Below, one piece after another: positions 1 to 7,381 of a DNA stretch of 54,522 nucleotides (position 1 is its first letter; every line of letters begins with the position of its first letter). The DNA comes from JAVBOD01 sp031551045 (GTDB lineage Bacteria; Bacteroidota; Bacteroidia; Bacteroidales; UBA932): positions 1 through 54,522 of the forward strand of contig JAVBOD010000036.1 of NCBI GenBank assembly GCA_031551045.1. The letters are read 5' to 3'. The position numbers were made by a program, and so were the translations under genes. Under the pieces are notes generated by a model. It had not been told where the DNA came from. It was given only the letters and a program-made list of their open reading frames with translations, and did not search any database.

Positions 1-90
1 GGCGAGATTGTAGAAACCGGCACACATGCCGAATTGATTACATTGAAAGGCATTTATAAACACTTAACCGATTTACAAACCTTTAAATAA
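1..90 (+). CDS. ABC exporter ATP-binding protein, C-terminal end (partial)
   Basis: The window opens inside a gene; the first 29 codons in frame 1 end at a TAA at 88-90. The peptide begins G-E-I-V-E-T-G-T-H-A-E-L and ends with Y-K-H-L-T-D-L-Q, which is the usual tail of ABC half-transporters (the segment after the H-loop, 'G.IVE.GTH.EL...G.Y..L...Q'). Most of the protein, including the membrane domain, Walker A and signature motif, lies outside, so substrate cannot be told. The acyl-CoA ligase gene starts 19 bp downstream on the same strand. Confidence 0.8.
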   Translation, partial: GEIVETGTHAELITLKGIYKHLTDLQTFK

Positions 91-109
91 TCCATTAAAA
101 AAAGGAATT

Positions 110-1771
110 ATGGCAGAAAGTTTTTTAAGCTATTACGAAAAAAGTTTTAAGGAAAATTGGGATTTGCCGGCTTTGTCCGATTATAAAGGAACGACGCTCA
201 ACTATAAAGATGTGGCACGGCGCATTGCTAAACTTCATATTGTGTTTGAGGAATGCGGATTAAAGAAAGGAGATAAAGTGGCTATTTGCGGCCGTAATCA
301 AGCCAACTGGGGAGTTGTGTTCTTTGCTACGATTACCTATGGAGCGGTTGCAGTACCTATCTTGCACGAGTTTAAGCCGGACAATGTGCATAATATTGTG
401 AATCATTCCGAAGCGCGCATTTTATTTGTAGGCGATGTGGTGTGGGAATCATTGAATGAGCGAGCCATGCCGGATATCGAAGCCATTATTCAAATCGGCG
501 ATTTTTCGGTATTGCATTGCAAGCGGCCTTCCATCAGCGAAACAAGAGAGCGGTTGAATGAATTGTTCGGTAAAAAATATCCCAAAAATTTCCGGCCGGA
601 GCATATCGCTTACCATCGCGACGAACCGGAAGAGTTGGCGGTGATTAATTATACCTCCGGAACCACCGGATTTTCAAAAGGCGTGATGTTGCCTTACCGG
701 AGTTTGTTGTCGAACTTGAAATTTGCCCATGAAGTCTTAGTAGGGTTCAATGCCGGGGATAACCTCGTGTCCATGTTGCCGATGGCGCACATGTATGGCA
801 TGATGTTCGAATTTATGTACGAAATGGCGATCGGGGCTCACGTGCATTTCTTAACGCGCGTGCCTACGCCGAAAATCATCATGGAAGCATTTGCCGATGT
901 AAAACCTCGATTGATAATATCGGTTCCGTTGATTATCGAAAAAATCTACAAAAAACAGTTACAGCCGGTGCTCAACAAAACCAGTATGCGTGTAATGCTT
1001 AACCTGCCGGTCATTGAACAGCAGGTCAAGAAAAAAATCCTCGATACGCTGAACAAAACTTTCGGCGACAATTTTATTGAAGTGATTATTGGCGGTGCCG
1101 CGTTTAATCACGAAGCGGAAGATTTTTTCAAAAACATCGGTTTTCGCTATACGGTAGGCTATGGCATGACCGAGTGCGGCCCGATTATTACTTACGAAGA
1201 TTGGAGCCGTGTACCTGCGCATTCCTGTGGAAAAGCAGTGCCCCGCATGCAAGTGAAAATCGACTCGCCCGACCCGGCTACTATTCCGGGTGAAATTTTA
1301 GTGAAGGGCGATAATGTGATGCTGGGGTACTATCGCAACGAAGCTGCTACAAAAAAAGAATTTACCGAAGACGGATGGATGCATACGGGTGACTTAGCCC
1401 TGATGGATAAGGATGGTTATGTTTACATTAAGGGGCGTAGTAAAAATATGATATTGGGTTCTTCGGGGCAGAATATATACCCGGAAGAAATAGAAGATGT
1501 GATAAACAACATGCCTTATGTGGTAGAATCCTTAGTCGTGGAAAACGAAGGCAAATTGGTGGCATTGATATATCCGGATTTTGACGCCGCCAATGCTCAA
1601 GGTTTTTCACATGCTGAGATGAAAGACAAAATGGAAGAGTTACGGATAAAAGTGAACGAAGAACTTCCGGCTTACAGCCAGCTTTCCAAAATAAAAATCA
1701 TGCCGGAAGAATTTGAAAAAACACCCAAGCGGAGCATCAAACGATTTATGTATCAGACGGCAGGGGTTTAA
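110..1771 (+). CDS. AMP-forming acyl-CoA synthetase (long-chain fatty-acid-CoA ligase type)
   Basis: A 553-residue member of the ANL adenylating superfamily, which activates a carboxylic acid with ATP to an acyl-AMP and transfers it to CoA. Visible motifs: the phosphate-binding loop Y-T-S-G-T-T-G-F-S-K-G at residues 181-191, the substrate/adenine motif G-Y-G-M-T-E-C-G-P near 350, the ribose-binding H-T-G-D-L near 425, the hinge G-R-S-K-N-M-I, and a C-terminal lysine region K-T-P-K-R-S-I-K-R near 540. No signal peptide, so cytosolic. Length is typical of bacterial long-chain ligases. The acid chain length cannot be read from sequence. It follows the ABC exporter gene by 19 bp and is probably cotranscribed. 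Confidence 0.88.
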   Translation: MAESFLSYYEKSFKENWDLPALSDYKGTTLNYKDVARRIAKLHIVFEECGLKKGDKVAICGRNQANWGVVFFATITYGAVAVPILHEFKPDNVHNIVNHSEARILFVGDVVWESLNERAMPDIEAIIQIGDFSVLHCKRPSISETRERLNELFGKKYPKNFRPEHIAYHRDEPEELAVINYTSGTTGFSKGVMLPYRSLLSNLKFAHEVLVGFNAGDNLVSMLPMAHMYGMMFEFMYEMAIGAHVHFLTRVPTPKIIMEAFADVKPRLIISVPLIIEKIYKKQLQPVLNKTSMRVMLNLPVIEQQVKKKILDTLNKTFGDNFIEVIIGGAAFNHEAEDFFKNIGFRYTVGYGMTECGPIITYEDWSRVPAHSCGKAVPRMQVKIDSPDPATIPGEILVKGDNVMLGYYRNEAATKKEFTEDGWMHTGDLALMDKDGYVYIKGRSKNMILGSSGQNIYPEEIEDVINNMPYVVESLVVENEGKLVALIYPDFDAANAQGFSHAEMKDKMEELRIKVNEELPAYSQLSKIKIMPEEFEKTPKRSIKRFMYQTAGV

Positions 1772-1783
1772 TATCGTATAAAC

Positions 1784-2086
1784 TTATTCTACAATGAAAA
1801 CCTCTTCTCCCGGGCGAATGAAGTAGTATTGTTCCCGTGCGAATTTTTCGAGGCTATCATTATTCGACTGTAATTCTTGCAATTTTTCAGTGGTTGCTTT
1901 TATTTCTTGTTGATAGAACTCTCGCTCGCTTTTCATTTGAGAAATTTCGCGTAGTTGTCCTAACCAGCTGAAAATATTATTTTTATCAAAAACAAGCACC
2001 CATAATGCAAAAAGCAAGAAGGTTAGTAAATATTTGTTACGTAATAAACGCAACCATGTTGATGATTTTACTTTTTCCCAATTCAT
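1784..2086 (-). CDS. Septum formation initiator family protein (DivIC/FtsB-like)
   Basis: A 100-residue protein with the architecture of DivIC/FtsB: short cytoplasmic N terminus, one membrane segment around residues 18-36 (Y-L-L-T-F-L-L-F-A-L-W), then a charged heptad-rich coiled coil (about 45-80) and the conserved short tail with F-A-R-E-Q-Y-Y-F-I-R-P-G-E-E. In the family this bitopic protein bridges FtsQ and FtsL in the divisome. It converges on the acyl-CoA ligase (12 bp apart) and diverges from the CPBP protease gene, with its own -7 element at 2120-2127. Confidence 0.85.
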   Translation of the reverse strand: MNWEKVKSSTWLRLLRNKYLLTFLLFALWVLVFDKNNIFSWLGQLREISQMKSEREFYQQEIKATTEKLQELQSNNDSLEKFAREQYYFIRPGEEVFIVE

Positions 2087-2119
2087 AAGGTCTTTTCTTT
2101 GAGGCGCTACTTTAATTTA

Positions 2120-2127
2120 CAAAAATA
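2120..2127 (-). promoter_or_regulatory. Putative -7 element of the DivIC-like gene
   Basis: On the minus strand this reads TATTTTTG, matching the Bacteroidota TAnnTTTG consensus, about 34 nt before the start codon. It lies back to back with a plus-strand -7 element at 2129-2136. Confidence 0.5.
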
Positions 2128-2128
2128 G

Positions 2129-2136
2129 TAATTTTG
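2129..2136 (+). promoter_or_regulatory. Putative -7 element of the CPBP protease gene
   Basis: TAATTTTG fits TAnnTTTG and lies 27 nt before the ATG at 2164. No good -33 TTTG is seen at the expected distance. Confidence 0.5.
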
Positions 2137-2163
2137 TCCATATAATTCATTATAAAAAATAAG

Positions 2164-2982
2164 ATGAGAAAAATAGCTAATTTTTATCCTACTTTGGCCG
2201 AATCGTGGATGCTGTTTGGCGTACTACTGCTGTGCCAATGGATAAGCGGTTTGCTGGCGACTCCGTTAAAATTAATTGCCGTGTTGAACTTTTCCTGGGT
2301 GTTTCTTTTGGGCTACCTGCTTCAGTTTGTATTGCTGGTTGGGTTTTTGCAGCTTTATCTGAACGGCAACCCGTGGAGGGTAGGAGAGGTGTCGCCGGCT
2401 CCGGCTCCAAAACGCATAGACGTGAAAGTGTGGTTAATTTTATTGCTGCTGGTGCCGTGTTTGTCCATACTTTTGGAACCTCTTTCTATGTGGATTCCTT
2501 ATCCTTCGTGGTTCAACTTTGAAGAATTAATGAAGAACTTTGTAAAAATAGATTTTCCTACTTTTCTTTCAGTAGTTATAGCAGCTCCTGTTTTAGAAGA
2601 ATGGTTATTCAGAGGGGTAATTTTAAAAGGTTTATTGAAACATAGCTCACCGTGGAAAGCCATCCTGTGGTCGGGTTTTATGTTCGGGCTGATGCACTTG
2701 AATCCATGGCAAGGCATTCCGGCTATGGGGTTGGGTATATTTTTCGGATGGGTGTATTGGCGTACAGGCTCATTATACTTATGTGTTTTTATGCACTTTG
2801 TCAACAACGGCATAGCATTCATGCTGGCATATTTTTATCCTCAAGCAGGCAACACCATTGATATGGTTGGTGATAACTATGGTTATCTCCTTCTATCGGC
2901 AGTGGTGCTATTAATGGTTTTTGGATTTTTATTATATAAAACGATTGGAGTGAATAGGAAAAATACGATTACTGAAAAATAA
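2164..2982 (+). CDS. CPBP family intramembrane glutamic endopeptidase
   Basis: A 272-residue multi-pass membrane protein. The Abi/CPBP signature motifs are present: E-E-W-L-F-R-G with the catalytic glutamates at 145-146 and R150, F-G-L-M-H-L-N with H178, and M-H-F-V-N-N-G with H211. These match the active site of Rce1-type membrane proteases. Hydrophobic stretches at about 13-35, 42-66, 88-108, 133-143, 165-180, 185-210 and 240-262 suggest seven or eight helices. The substrate is unknown; bacterial relatives have been linked to peptide immunity or envelope maintenance, and nothing nearby (no bacteriocin gene) decides this. Confidence 0.85.
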   Translation: MRKIANFYPTLAESWMLFGVLLLCQWISGLLATPLKLIAVLNFSWVFLLGYLLQFVLLVGFLQLYLNGNPWRVGEVSPAPAPKRIDVKVWLILLLLVPCLSILLEPLSMWIPYPSWFNFEELMKNFVKIDFPTFLSVVIAAPVLEEWLFRGVILKGLLKHSSPWKAILWSGFMFGLMHLNPWQGIPAMGLGIFFGWVYWRTGSLYLCVFMHFVNNGIAFMLAYFYPQAGNTIDMVGDNYGYLLLSAVVLLMVFGFLLYKTIGVNRKNTITEK

Positions 2983-2994
2983 TTCAAAAAAAAA

Positions 2995-3025
2995 TTTGCA
3001 GGAATAAAAAAAGTTACTACATTTG
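2995..3025 (+). promoter_or_regulatory. Promoter of tRNA-Val (-33 and -7 boxes)
   Basis: TTTG at 2995-2998 and TACATTTG at 3018-3025 are separated by exactly 19 bp, an excellent match to the Bacteroidota housekeeping promoter. The tRNA begins 16 nt after the -7 box. Confidence 0.75.
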
Positions 3026-3040
3026 CACTCCCAAAACAAA

Positions 3041-3115
3041 GGGAGCTTAGCTCAGCTGGTTTAGAGCACCTGCCTTACAAGCAGGGGGTCATAGGTTCGA
3101 TCCCTATAGCTCCCA
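3041..3115 (+). tRNA. tRNA-Val (anticodon TAC)
   Basis: A 75-nt cloverleaf can be folded by hand: acceptor stem GGGAGCT (3041-3047) with AGCTCCC (3108-3114), D-arm with AGCTCAGCTGGTTTAGAGC, anticodon stem CTGCC/GCAGG flanking loop with TAC, and T-arm with GGTTCGATCC. The discriminator is A3115 and the 3' CCA is not encoded. Anticodon TAC reads GTA and related valine codons. Confidence 0.95.
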
Positions 3116-3120
3116 CAAAA

Positions 3121-3157
3121 AGAAAAACCTCGCACAAGTGAGGTTTTTCTTTTTTTA
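3121..3157 (+). terminator. Intrinsic terminator after tRNA-Val
   Basis: Arms AGAAAAACCTC (3121-3131) and GAGGTTTTTCT (3140-3150) with an 8-nt loop, followed by a T-run to 3157. The arms are symmetric enough to also serve the converging lipoprotein gene. Confidence 0.8.
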
Positions 3158-3182
3158 TTTGATGAGAATAGCGTGCTTCTTA

Positions 3183-3767
3183 CTAATTACTACCTATTCC
3201 GTATGAAAACATGATGGGAATATAACCGGCTTTTGGCGCTACTAATCCGTCAATAAGCATTCTCGATTTAATTTTTAAAGTGATATTTGCCGGCTGGGCG
3301 CCTATTCCGGCAAAATTGAACGCCATGTTTTTCAACACATCGGATGATTGTCCGTTGAGCGCTTGTTTCATATCGAAAGCAATTGTCAGCGGGAGAGTCG
3401 ATATATTGTTGGCCGGCACTTGCAAGGCTTGATTTGCTTGTCCTCTGGTCATCTCTATATTATCGATGTATAAAATATATTGAAACCCATCTAATAAAGC
3501 GCTTTGCATGTTCGGATTTCTAACATCTAAATTGATTGTGCATACCACCGGTAAAGTATTAGTCAATATAGCGGCGGCAATTTTCGACGCGGTTAACGGA
3601 TTGCTGGAACTTTTAAGGTCTTTGAAGTTCACCCCGGCCACTTCTACTTTCGACATGGATTGATAGCGGTATTCTATTTGTGCATACGGAAAATTAGCCG
3701 CATTCCTGGAACCTCCGCATGCTGAAAACAACAGCGGTAGCATAAAGAGAAAAACATATTTTTTCAT
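3183..3767 (-). CDS. LEA type 2-like lipoprotein
   Basis: A 194-residue exported protein; the start at 3767 gives M-K-K-Y-V-F-L-F-M-L-P-L-L-F-S-A-C-G-G, a clear lipoprotein signal peptide with the lipobox F-S-A-C, while an in-frame start eight codons upstream would add residues before it. The body resembles the LEA_2/water-stress-hypersensitivity fold (a beta-sandwich): pattern 'v.nPN...i.l.g..y.lyi.n.....g' around residues 90-125. Family role is not well defined in bacteria. It converges on tRNA-Val. Call rests on pattern similarity only. Confidence 0.6.
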   Translation of the reverse strand: MKKYVFLFMLPLLFSACGGSRNAANFPYAQIEYRYQSMSKVEVAGVNFKDLKSSSNPLTASKIAAAILTNTLPVVCTINLDVRNPNMQSALLDGFQYILYIDNIEMTRGQANQALQVPANNISTLPLTIAFDMKQALNGQSSDVLKNMAFNFAGIGAQPANITLKIKSRMLIDGLVAPKAGYIPIMFSYGIGSN

Positions 3768-3985
3768 AATGATTGTTTGATTATAATACAAATATACAAA
3801 TAGAAAACGGCTCCGGCTAATTTTAGCATTTCATGATATTTTTCATTCCTGCTTCGGAATTACTAACTTTCACAGATTTATTTTATTATATATAATATAC
3901 GGAATTTTTATAAATAACTAAAATCGTAAATCCGGTGATTTAGTTAATTATGGTTTAAATTATCAGCAGACTAAAATATTTTCCT

Positions 3986-3993
3986 TACTTTTG
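3986..3993 (+). promoter_or_regulatory. Putative -7 element of the queuosine operon
   Basis: TACTTTTG matches TAnnTTTG. Transcription would start near 4000, leaving a leader of about 53 nt that consists almost entirely of the candidate preQ1 aptamer at 4019-4049. The -33 region is not convincing. The box overlaps the left arm of a perfect 8-bp inverted repeat (TTTTGCCA 3989-3996, TGGCAAAA 4003-4010) that could be an operator. Confidence 0.55.
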
Positions 3994-4018
3994 CCATCTC
4001 ATTGGCAAAATGAATGCC

Positions 4019-4049
4019 CGTGTGCTTGATAAACCACGTAAAAAACAAG
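4019..4049 (+). promoter_or_regulatory. Candidate preQ1-I riboswitch (translational)
   Basis: The leader can form an H-type pseudoknot with the preQ1 class I arrangement: P1 CGTG (4019-4022) with CACG (4035-4038); a 2-nt loop TG; P2 CTTG (4025-4028) with CAAG (4046-4049); loop ATAAAC (4029-4034), which has the same N-T-A-N-A-C pattern and length as in the classical Bacillus aptamer, ending in the cytosine that would bind the ligand (C4034); and an A-rich loop TAAAAAA (4039-4045). The 3' strand of P2 ends three bases before the ATG at 4053, so ligand binding would occlude the ribosome site. The controlled genes are queuosine transport and synthesis genes. P1 is one pair shorter than usual. Confidence 0.68.
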
Positions 4050-4052
4050 AAA

Positions 4053-4733
4053 ATGAAGAAAACAGTTTCCATTTCCTTTATGTTGATGGGCATACTTTTT
4101 AACGTATGTCTTCTTTTGTCTAATATCCTTGCTACCAAACGGATTGACGTTTTTGGTTTTCCCGCCACAGCCGGCTTGTTGGTATTTCCTGTTTCGTATA
4201 TACTGAACGATTGTATGGTGGAGGTCTGGGGCTTTAGGAAAGCTCGGCTTATCATCTGGAGCGGTTTTGTAATGAATTTTTTCGCCATTCTTGTATATCA
4301 ACTGGCCATTGCGGTTCCGCCCGACCCTACATGGGAAGGGCAAGTTGCTTTTGAATCCATATTGGGGCAAACACCGCGCATAGCCTTGGCCAGTTTGGCC
4401 GCTTTCCTTATAGGTTCGTTTTTGAATGCTTATATCATGAGCCGGATGAAAGTGTCCTCACATGGTAAGCACTTCGGGCAACGGGCGATTTTATCCACTA
4501 TCGTGGGCGAATTGGCAGACTCCGGTGTTTTCTGTTTTATCGCTTTTGCGGGGATGCTTCCGCTGCATGTTTTGGGCTTGATGATGCTTACGCAGGCTAT
4601 GCTGAAAACGGTCTATGAAATCATTATACTTCCCATAACAACACGGGTCGTAAAATATATGAAAAAAGTAGAAAACACCGATGTGTACGATGAAAAAATT
4701 TCATACAACGTCTTAAAAGTAGGAGATATGTGA
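4053..4733 (+). CDS. yhhQ: Queuosine precursor transporter (YhhQ/VUT family)
   Basis: A 226-residue hydrophobic protein with about six membrane helices. The family (DUF165/ECF-like vitamin uptake) imports queuosine precursors such as preQ0/preQ1. Characteristic segments seen: L-L-L-S-N-I-L-A-T-K-R near the N terminus, F-P-V-S-Y-I-L-N-D and V-W-G-F-R-K-A-R, and G-E-L-A-D-S-G-V-F in the middle. The start at 4053 (M-K-K-T-V-S-I-S) is chosen over an in-frame ATG at 4014 because the upstream codons lie inside the candidate riboswitch. The gene overlaps queC (TGATG), and queF follows, supporting the function. Confidence 0.87.
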   Translation: MKKTVSISFMLMGILFNVCLLLSNILATKRIDVFGFPATAGLLVFPVSYILNDCMVEVWGFRKARLIIWSGFVMNFFAILVYQLAIAVPPDPTWEGQVAFESILGQTPRIALASLAAFLIGSFLNAYIMSRMKVSSHGKHFGQRAILSTIVGELADSGVFCFIAFAGMLPLHVLGLMMLTQAMLKTVYEIIILPITTRVVKYMKKVENTDVYDEKISYNVLKVGDM

Positions 4734-5404
4734 TGATGCTTCACAAACAGGATAAAGGTGCATTGGTGTTATTTTCCGGCGGGCAAGACTCCACTACTTG
4801 TTTGTATTGGGCGCTGCGGCATTTTACACGCGTGGAGGCCTTGTGCTTTACATACGGACAGCGTCATATACAGGAAGTGGACATGGCGCAATCCATTGCC
4901 CAAAAATTACAGGTGCCGTTTCACCTTCGTGATGTGTCGGTGTTGGCCACATTATCGAAAAATTCCTTGACAGATGCTACGATAAGCATGGATGACACGG
5001 TGCCGGAGACCGGCCATATCAACACATTTGTCCCGGGGCGGAATATGATTTTTTTGACATTTGCCGCCGTATTAGCAAGTAGCTTAGGAATGACGGATAT
5101 TGTAACCGGCGTATCACAAACCGATTTCAGCGGCTATCCCGATTGTCGCGACACATTCATCCGTTCTCTGAACGCTACGCTTCATTTAGCGATGGAGGAA
5201 CCATTCGTTATTCATACGCCGCTAATGTGGCTGGATAAGGCGCAAACCTGGCAATTGGCCGACGAGTTAAATGCTTTTGAAATGGTGCGGAATGAAACGC
5301 TCACCTGCTATAACGGTATAAAAGGAAATGGCTGTGGAACCTGTCCTTCCTGTAAACTGCGCAACGACGGATTACAACGATTTTTTGAAAGGAAAAATAT
5401 ATAA
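4733..5404 (+). CDS. queC: 7-cyano-7-deazaguanine synthase QueC
   Basis: A 223-residue enzyme that converts 7-carboxy-7-deazaguanine, ammonia and ATP to preQ0 in queuosine synthesis. The PP-loop S-G-G-Q-D-S is at residues 15-20; F-V-P-G-R-N occurs near 100; the C-terminal zinc cluster C...C-G-x-C-x-x-C (C-Y-N-G ... G-C-G-T-C-P-S-C) lies near 193-208. The ATG at 4733 overlaps the transporter stop codon; a GTG at 4730 and an ATG at 4736 are alternatives. Length is normal. queD and queE are not in the window. Confidence 0.95.
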   Translation: MMLHKQDKGALVLFSGGQDSTTCLYWALRHFTRVEALCFTYGQRHIQEVDMAQSIAQKLQVPFHLRDVSVLATLSKNSLTDATISMDDTVPETGHINTFVPGRNMIFLTFAAVLASSLGMTDIVTGVSQTDFSGYPDCRDTFIRSLNATLHLAMEEPFVIHTPLMWLDKAQTWQLADELNAFEMVRNETLTCYNGIKGNGCGTCPSCKLRNDGLQRFFERKNI

Positions 5405-5438
5405 ATATCAAACATCGAATATCCAAAATCAACATACC

Positions 5439-5891
5439 ATGAGTGACCATTTAAGTTTACTGGGCGGTAAAACCGAATACAAAAATGATTATGCTCCGGA
5501 AGTATTGGAATGTTTTGTCAATAAACATCCGGACAACGATTATTGGGTGCATTTTGAATGCCCCGAATTCACCAGTCTTTGCCCCATTACCGGACAGCCC
5601 GATTTTGCCACCATTCATATCGATTATATTCCGGCTGAAAAAATGGTAGAAAGCAAAAGTTTGAAATTATATTTGTTTAGTTTTCGTAACCACGGCGCTT
5701 TTCATGAAGATTGTGTGAATATTATCATGAAAGACCTTATTGCATTGATGAATCCGAAATACATTGAAGTAACCGGCTATTTCACTCCTCGTGGCGGCAT
5801 TAGTATTTACCCCTATTGCAACTATGGGCGGCCTTCTACAAGGTATGCCGAGATGGCTGCGCAGCGACTAATGAACAAGCATAACGGTTAA
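5439..5891 (+). CDS. queF: NADPH-dependent 7-cyano-7-deazaguanine reductase QueF
   Basis: A 150-residue unimodular QueF that reduces the nitrile of preQ0 to the amine preQ1. The catalytic cysteine is in S-L-C-P-I-T-G-Q-P-D-F (C48, with the acid D55), and the QueF motif E-S-K-S-L-K-L-Y is at residues 71-78, followed by F-R-N-H-G-A-F-H-E. The start at 5439 (M-S-D-H-L-S-L-L-G) is typical; the frame is open further upstream into queC but that would add an unconserved tail. It lies 34 bp after queC and completes the step that makes the riboswitch ligand. Confidence 0.95.
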   Translation: MSDHLSLLGGKTEYKNDYAPEVLECFVNKHPDNDYWVHFECPEFTSLCPITGQPDFATIHIDYIPAEKMVESKSLKLYLFSFRNHGAFHEDCVNIIMKDLIALMNPKYIEVTGYFTPRGGISIYPYCNYGRPSTRYAEMAAQRLMNKHNG

Positions 5892-5892
5892 C

Positions 5893-6594
5893 ATGAACGG
5901 CGTTCTGCATATTGATGGAAATGCGCTTTACTATGAAGAACATGGTTCGGGGAAACCGTTGATTTTACTACATGGTAATGGCGAAGACCATACCATATTT
6001 AACGACCAGATTCCTCTTTTCTCTTCTCATTTTAGGGTAATCGCCATCGACTCGCGGGGCCATGGTAAATCGTCGGGACGGTCCGGCAAATTGACCTATG
6101 AGGCTATGGCGGGCGACATACGGAAAGCATTGGAGTTATTGAAAATAGACGAATGTAATATTATCGGTTTCAGCGACGGAGGTATCATTGCACTATTGCT
6201 GGCGCTGCAAGTGCCGGAAAAAATAAACAAAATGATTATACTCGGTGCTAACTATAATCCGTCCGGCTTGAAACTTCCTATAAGAATAGCCCTTTTGTTT
6301 TCGTATTTGTTATTTGCGTTATTTGGCCTGTTCTCTAAAAAATGGCAATGGAAACAGCAATTGATGCAACTCATGCTTTGTCATCCGCATATTTCGGAAA
6401 ACAGCCTGCAAACAATAAAAACGAATACCTTAATAATGGTCGGAGCTCAAGACATGATTCGTTCTTCACATACCGAAAAACTCTCACGCCTTCTAAAGAA
6501 TAGCACATTGTTGGTAATAAAAAACTGCGATCATTTTGTGCTGCAACATCAAGCAGAAGCGTTTAGCGCTGATGCTTTGCGCTTTATGTGCTGA
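5893..6594 (+). CDS. Alpha/beta hydrolase
   Basis: A 233-residue hydrolase of the alpha/beta fold, starting one base after queF. The oxyanion region H-G-N-G is at 27-30, the nucleophile elbow G-F-S-D-G-G places S94 as nucleophile, the acid is likely the aspartate in G-A-Q-D-M-I, and the histidine in N-C-D-H-F near the C terminus. A hydrophobic cap (about 125-150) covers the site. No signal peptide. Tight spacing suggests cotranscription with the queuosine genes, but no link to that pathway is known to me; substrate unknown. Confidence 0.8.
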   Translation: MNGVLHIDGNALYYEEHGSGKPLILLHGNGEDHTIFNDQIPLFSSHFRVIAIDSRGHGKSSGRSGKLTYEAMAGDIRKALELLKIDECNIIGFSDGGIIALLLALQVPEKINKMIILGANYNPSGLKLPIRIALLFSYLLFALFGLFSKKWQWKQQLMQLMLCHPHISENSLQTIKTNTLIMVGAQDMIRSSHTEKLSRLLKNSTLLVIKNCDHFVLQHQAEAFSADALRFMC

Positions 6595-6598
6595 ATCA

Positions 6599-6628
6599 TT
6601 GCCATAAAGAAAAATTAGTGTATATTTG
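6599..6628 (+). promoter_or_regulatory. Promoter of the coiled-coil exported protein gene
   Basis: TTG at 6599-6601 and TATATTTG at 6621-6628 are 19 bp apart, a strong match to the Bacteroidota promoter; the ATG is 21 nt further on. Confidence 0.7.
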
Positions 6629-6649
6629 TTGTAAACTTTAAAAAACCAG

Positions 6650-7309
6650 ATGATGAACGCACGAACTATGTTTGCTACATTTTTTCTGAGTTTGTTGCTT
6701 GTCAATACGACTATGGCTCAAAAACCATACGAGACCACTATTGACTTTAAACGGATGAAGCGTCCGGCAGTTTGCATGCAAGTGTATGCCAGTGCCGAAG
6801 CAGCCGATAAAGCATTATACGAAGAACTGGCCAAAGAGGGTTTGCCCTCTCGCAATTTAGGCGATTTTCGCGAATATGCCAATGTTACTTTTTCTAAATT
6901 CGGCAAAGAAAATATAACGATTTACACGGCCGTACGAAAAGCTGATAAAAATTATCCCAACACTTCATTTGTCTATATTTTAGTATCAAACTCATCGGGC
7001 GTTTTTATTAAATCCGATACAGACCCGCAAATGGTGCAACAAGTGAAAAATTATCTTGAAAACTACCATATTGCAGCTAAACGGGTAGATGCCGACTTGC
7101 AAATAGAGCGGCAGATAGATTTAATTACAAAAGGCGATAAATATTTGTTTAACTTGAACCGTGACTCGTTGGATTTGGAAAAGAAACGCAAGGATATTGA
7201 AATAAAAATCAATGAGAATAAAAATAACTTGCAAATGCAACGCACGGAAATCAAACGTCAGGAACAGATTCTGGACAATTTGCGAAGAAAGCGGGAAGAA
7301 ATGGATTAA
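6650..7309 (+). CDS. Exported protein with C-terminal coiled coil, unknown function
   Basis: A 219-residue protein I do not recognise. The N terminus has a signal peptide (hydrophobic F-A-T-F-F-L-S-L-L-L-V-N-T-T-M-A-Q, cleavage near A-Q). Residues 25-135 form a mixed alpha/beta domain. The last 65 residues are strongly charged with heptad spacing and end in a lysine/arginine/glutamate-rich coiled coil, probably periplasmic oligomerisation. Alternative start at codon 2 or 7. It has its own promoter and is followed by a 72-bp gap to the DUF2891 gene. Confidence 0.6.
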   Translation: MMNARTMFATFFLSLLLVNTTMAQKPYETTIDFKRMKRPAVCMQVYASAEAADKALYEELAKEGLPSRNLGDFREYANVTFSKFGKENITIYTAVRKADKNYPNTSFVYILVSNSSGVFIKSDTDPQMVQQVKNYLENYHIAAKRVDADLQIERQIDLITKGDKYLFNLNRDSLDLEKKRKDIEIKINENKNNLQMQRTEIKRQEQILDNLRRKREEMD

Positions 7310-7381
7310 CAAAAATAAATTGTTCAATTATTTTCACGCTGAGCCTGAAAACATTCAACCTGAAATTATAAATTATCTTTC

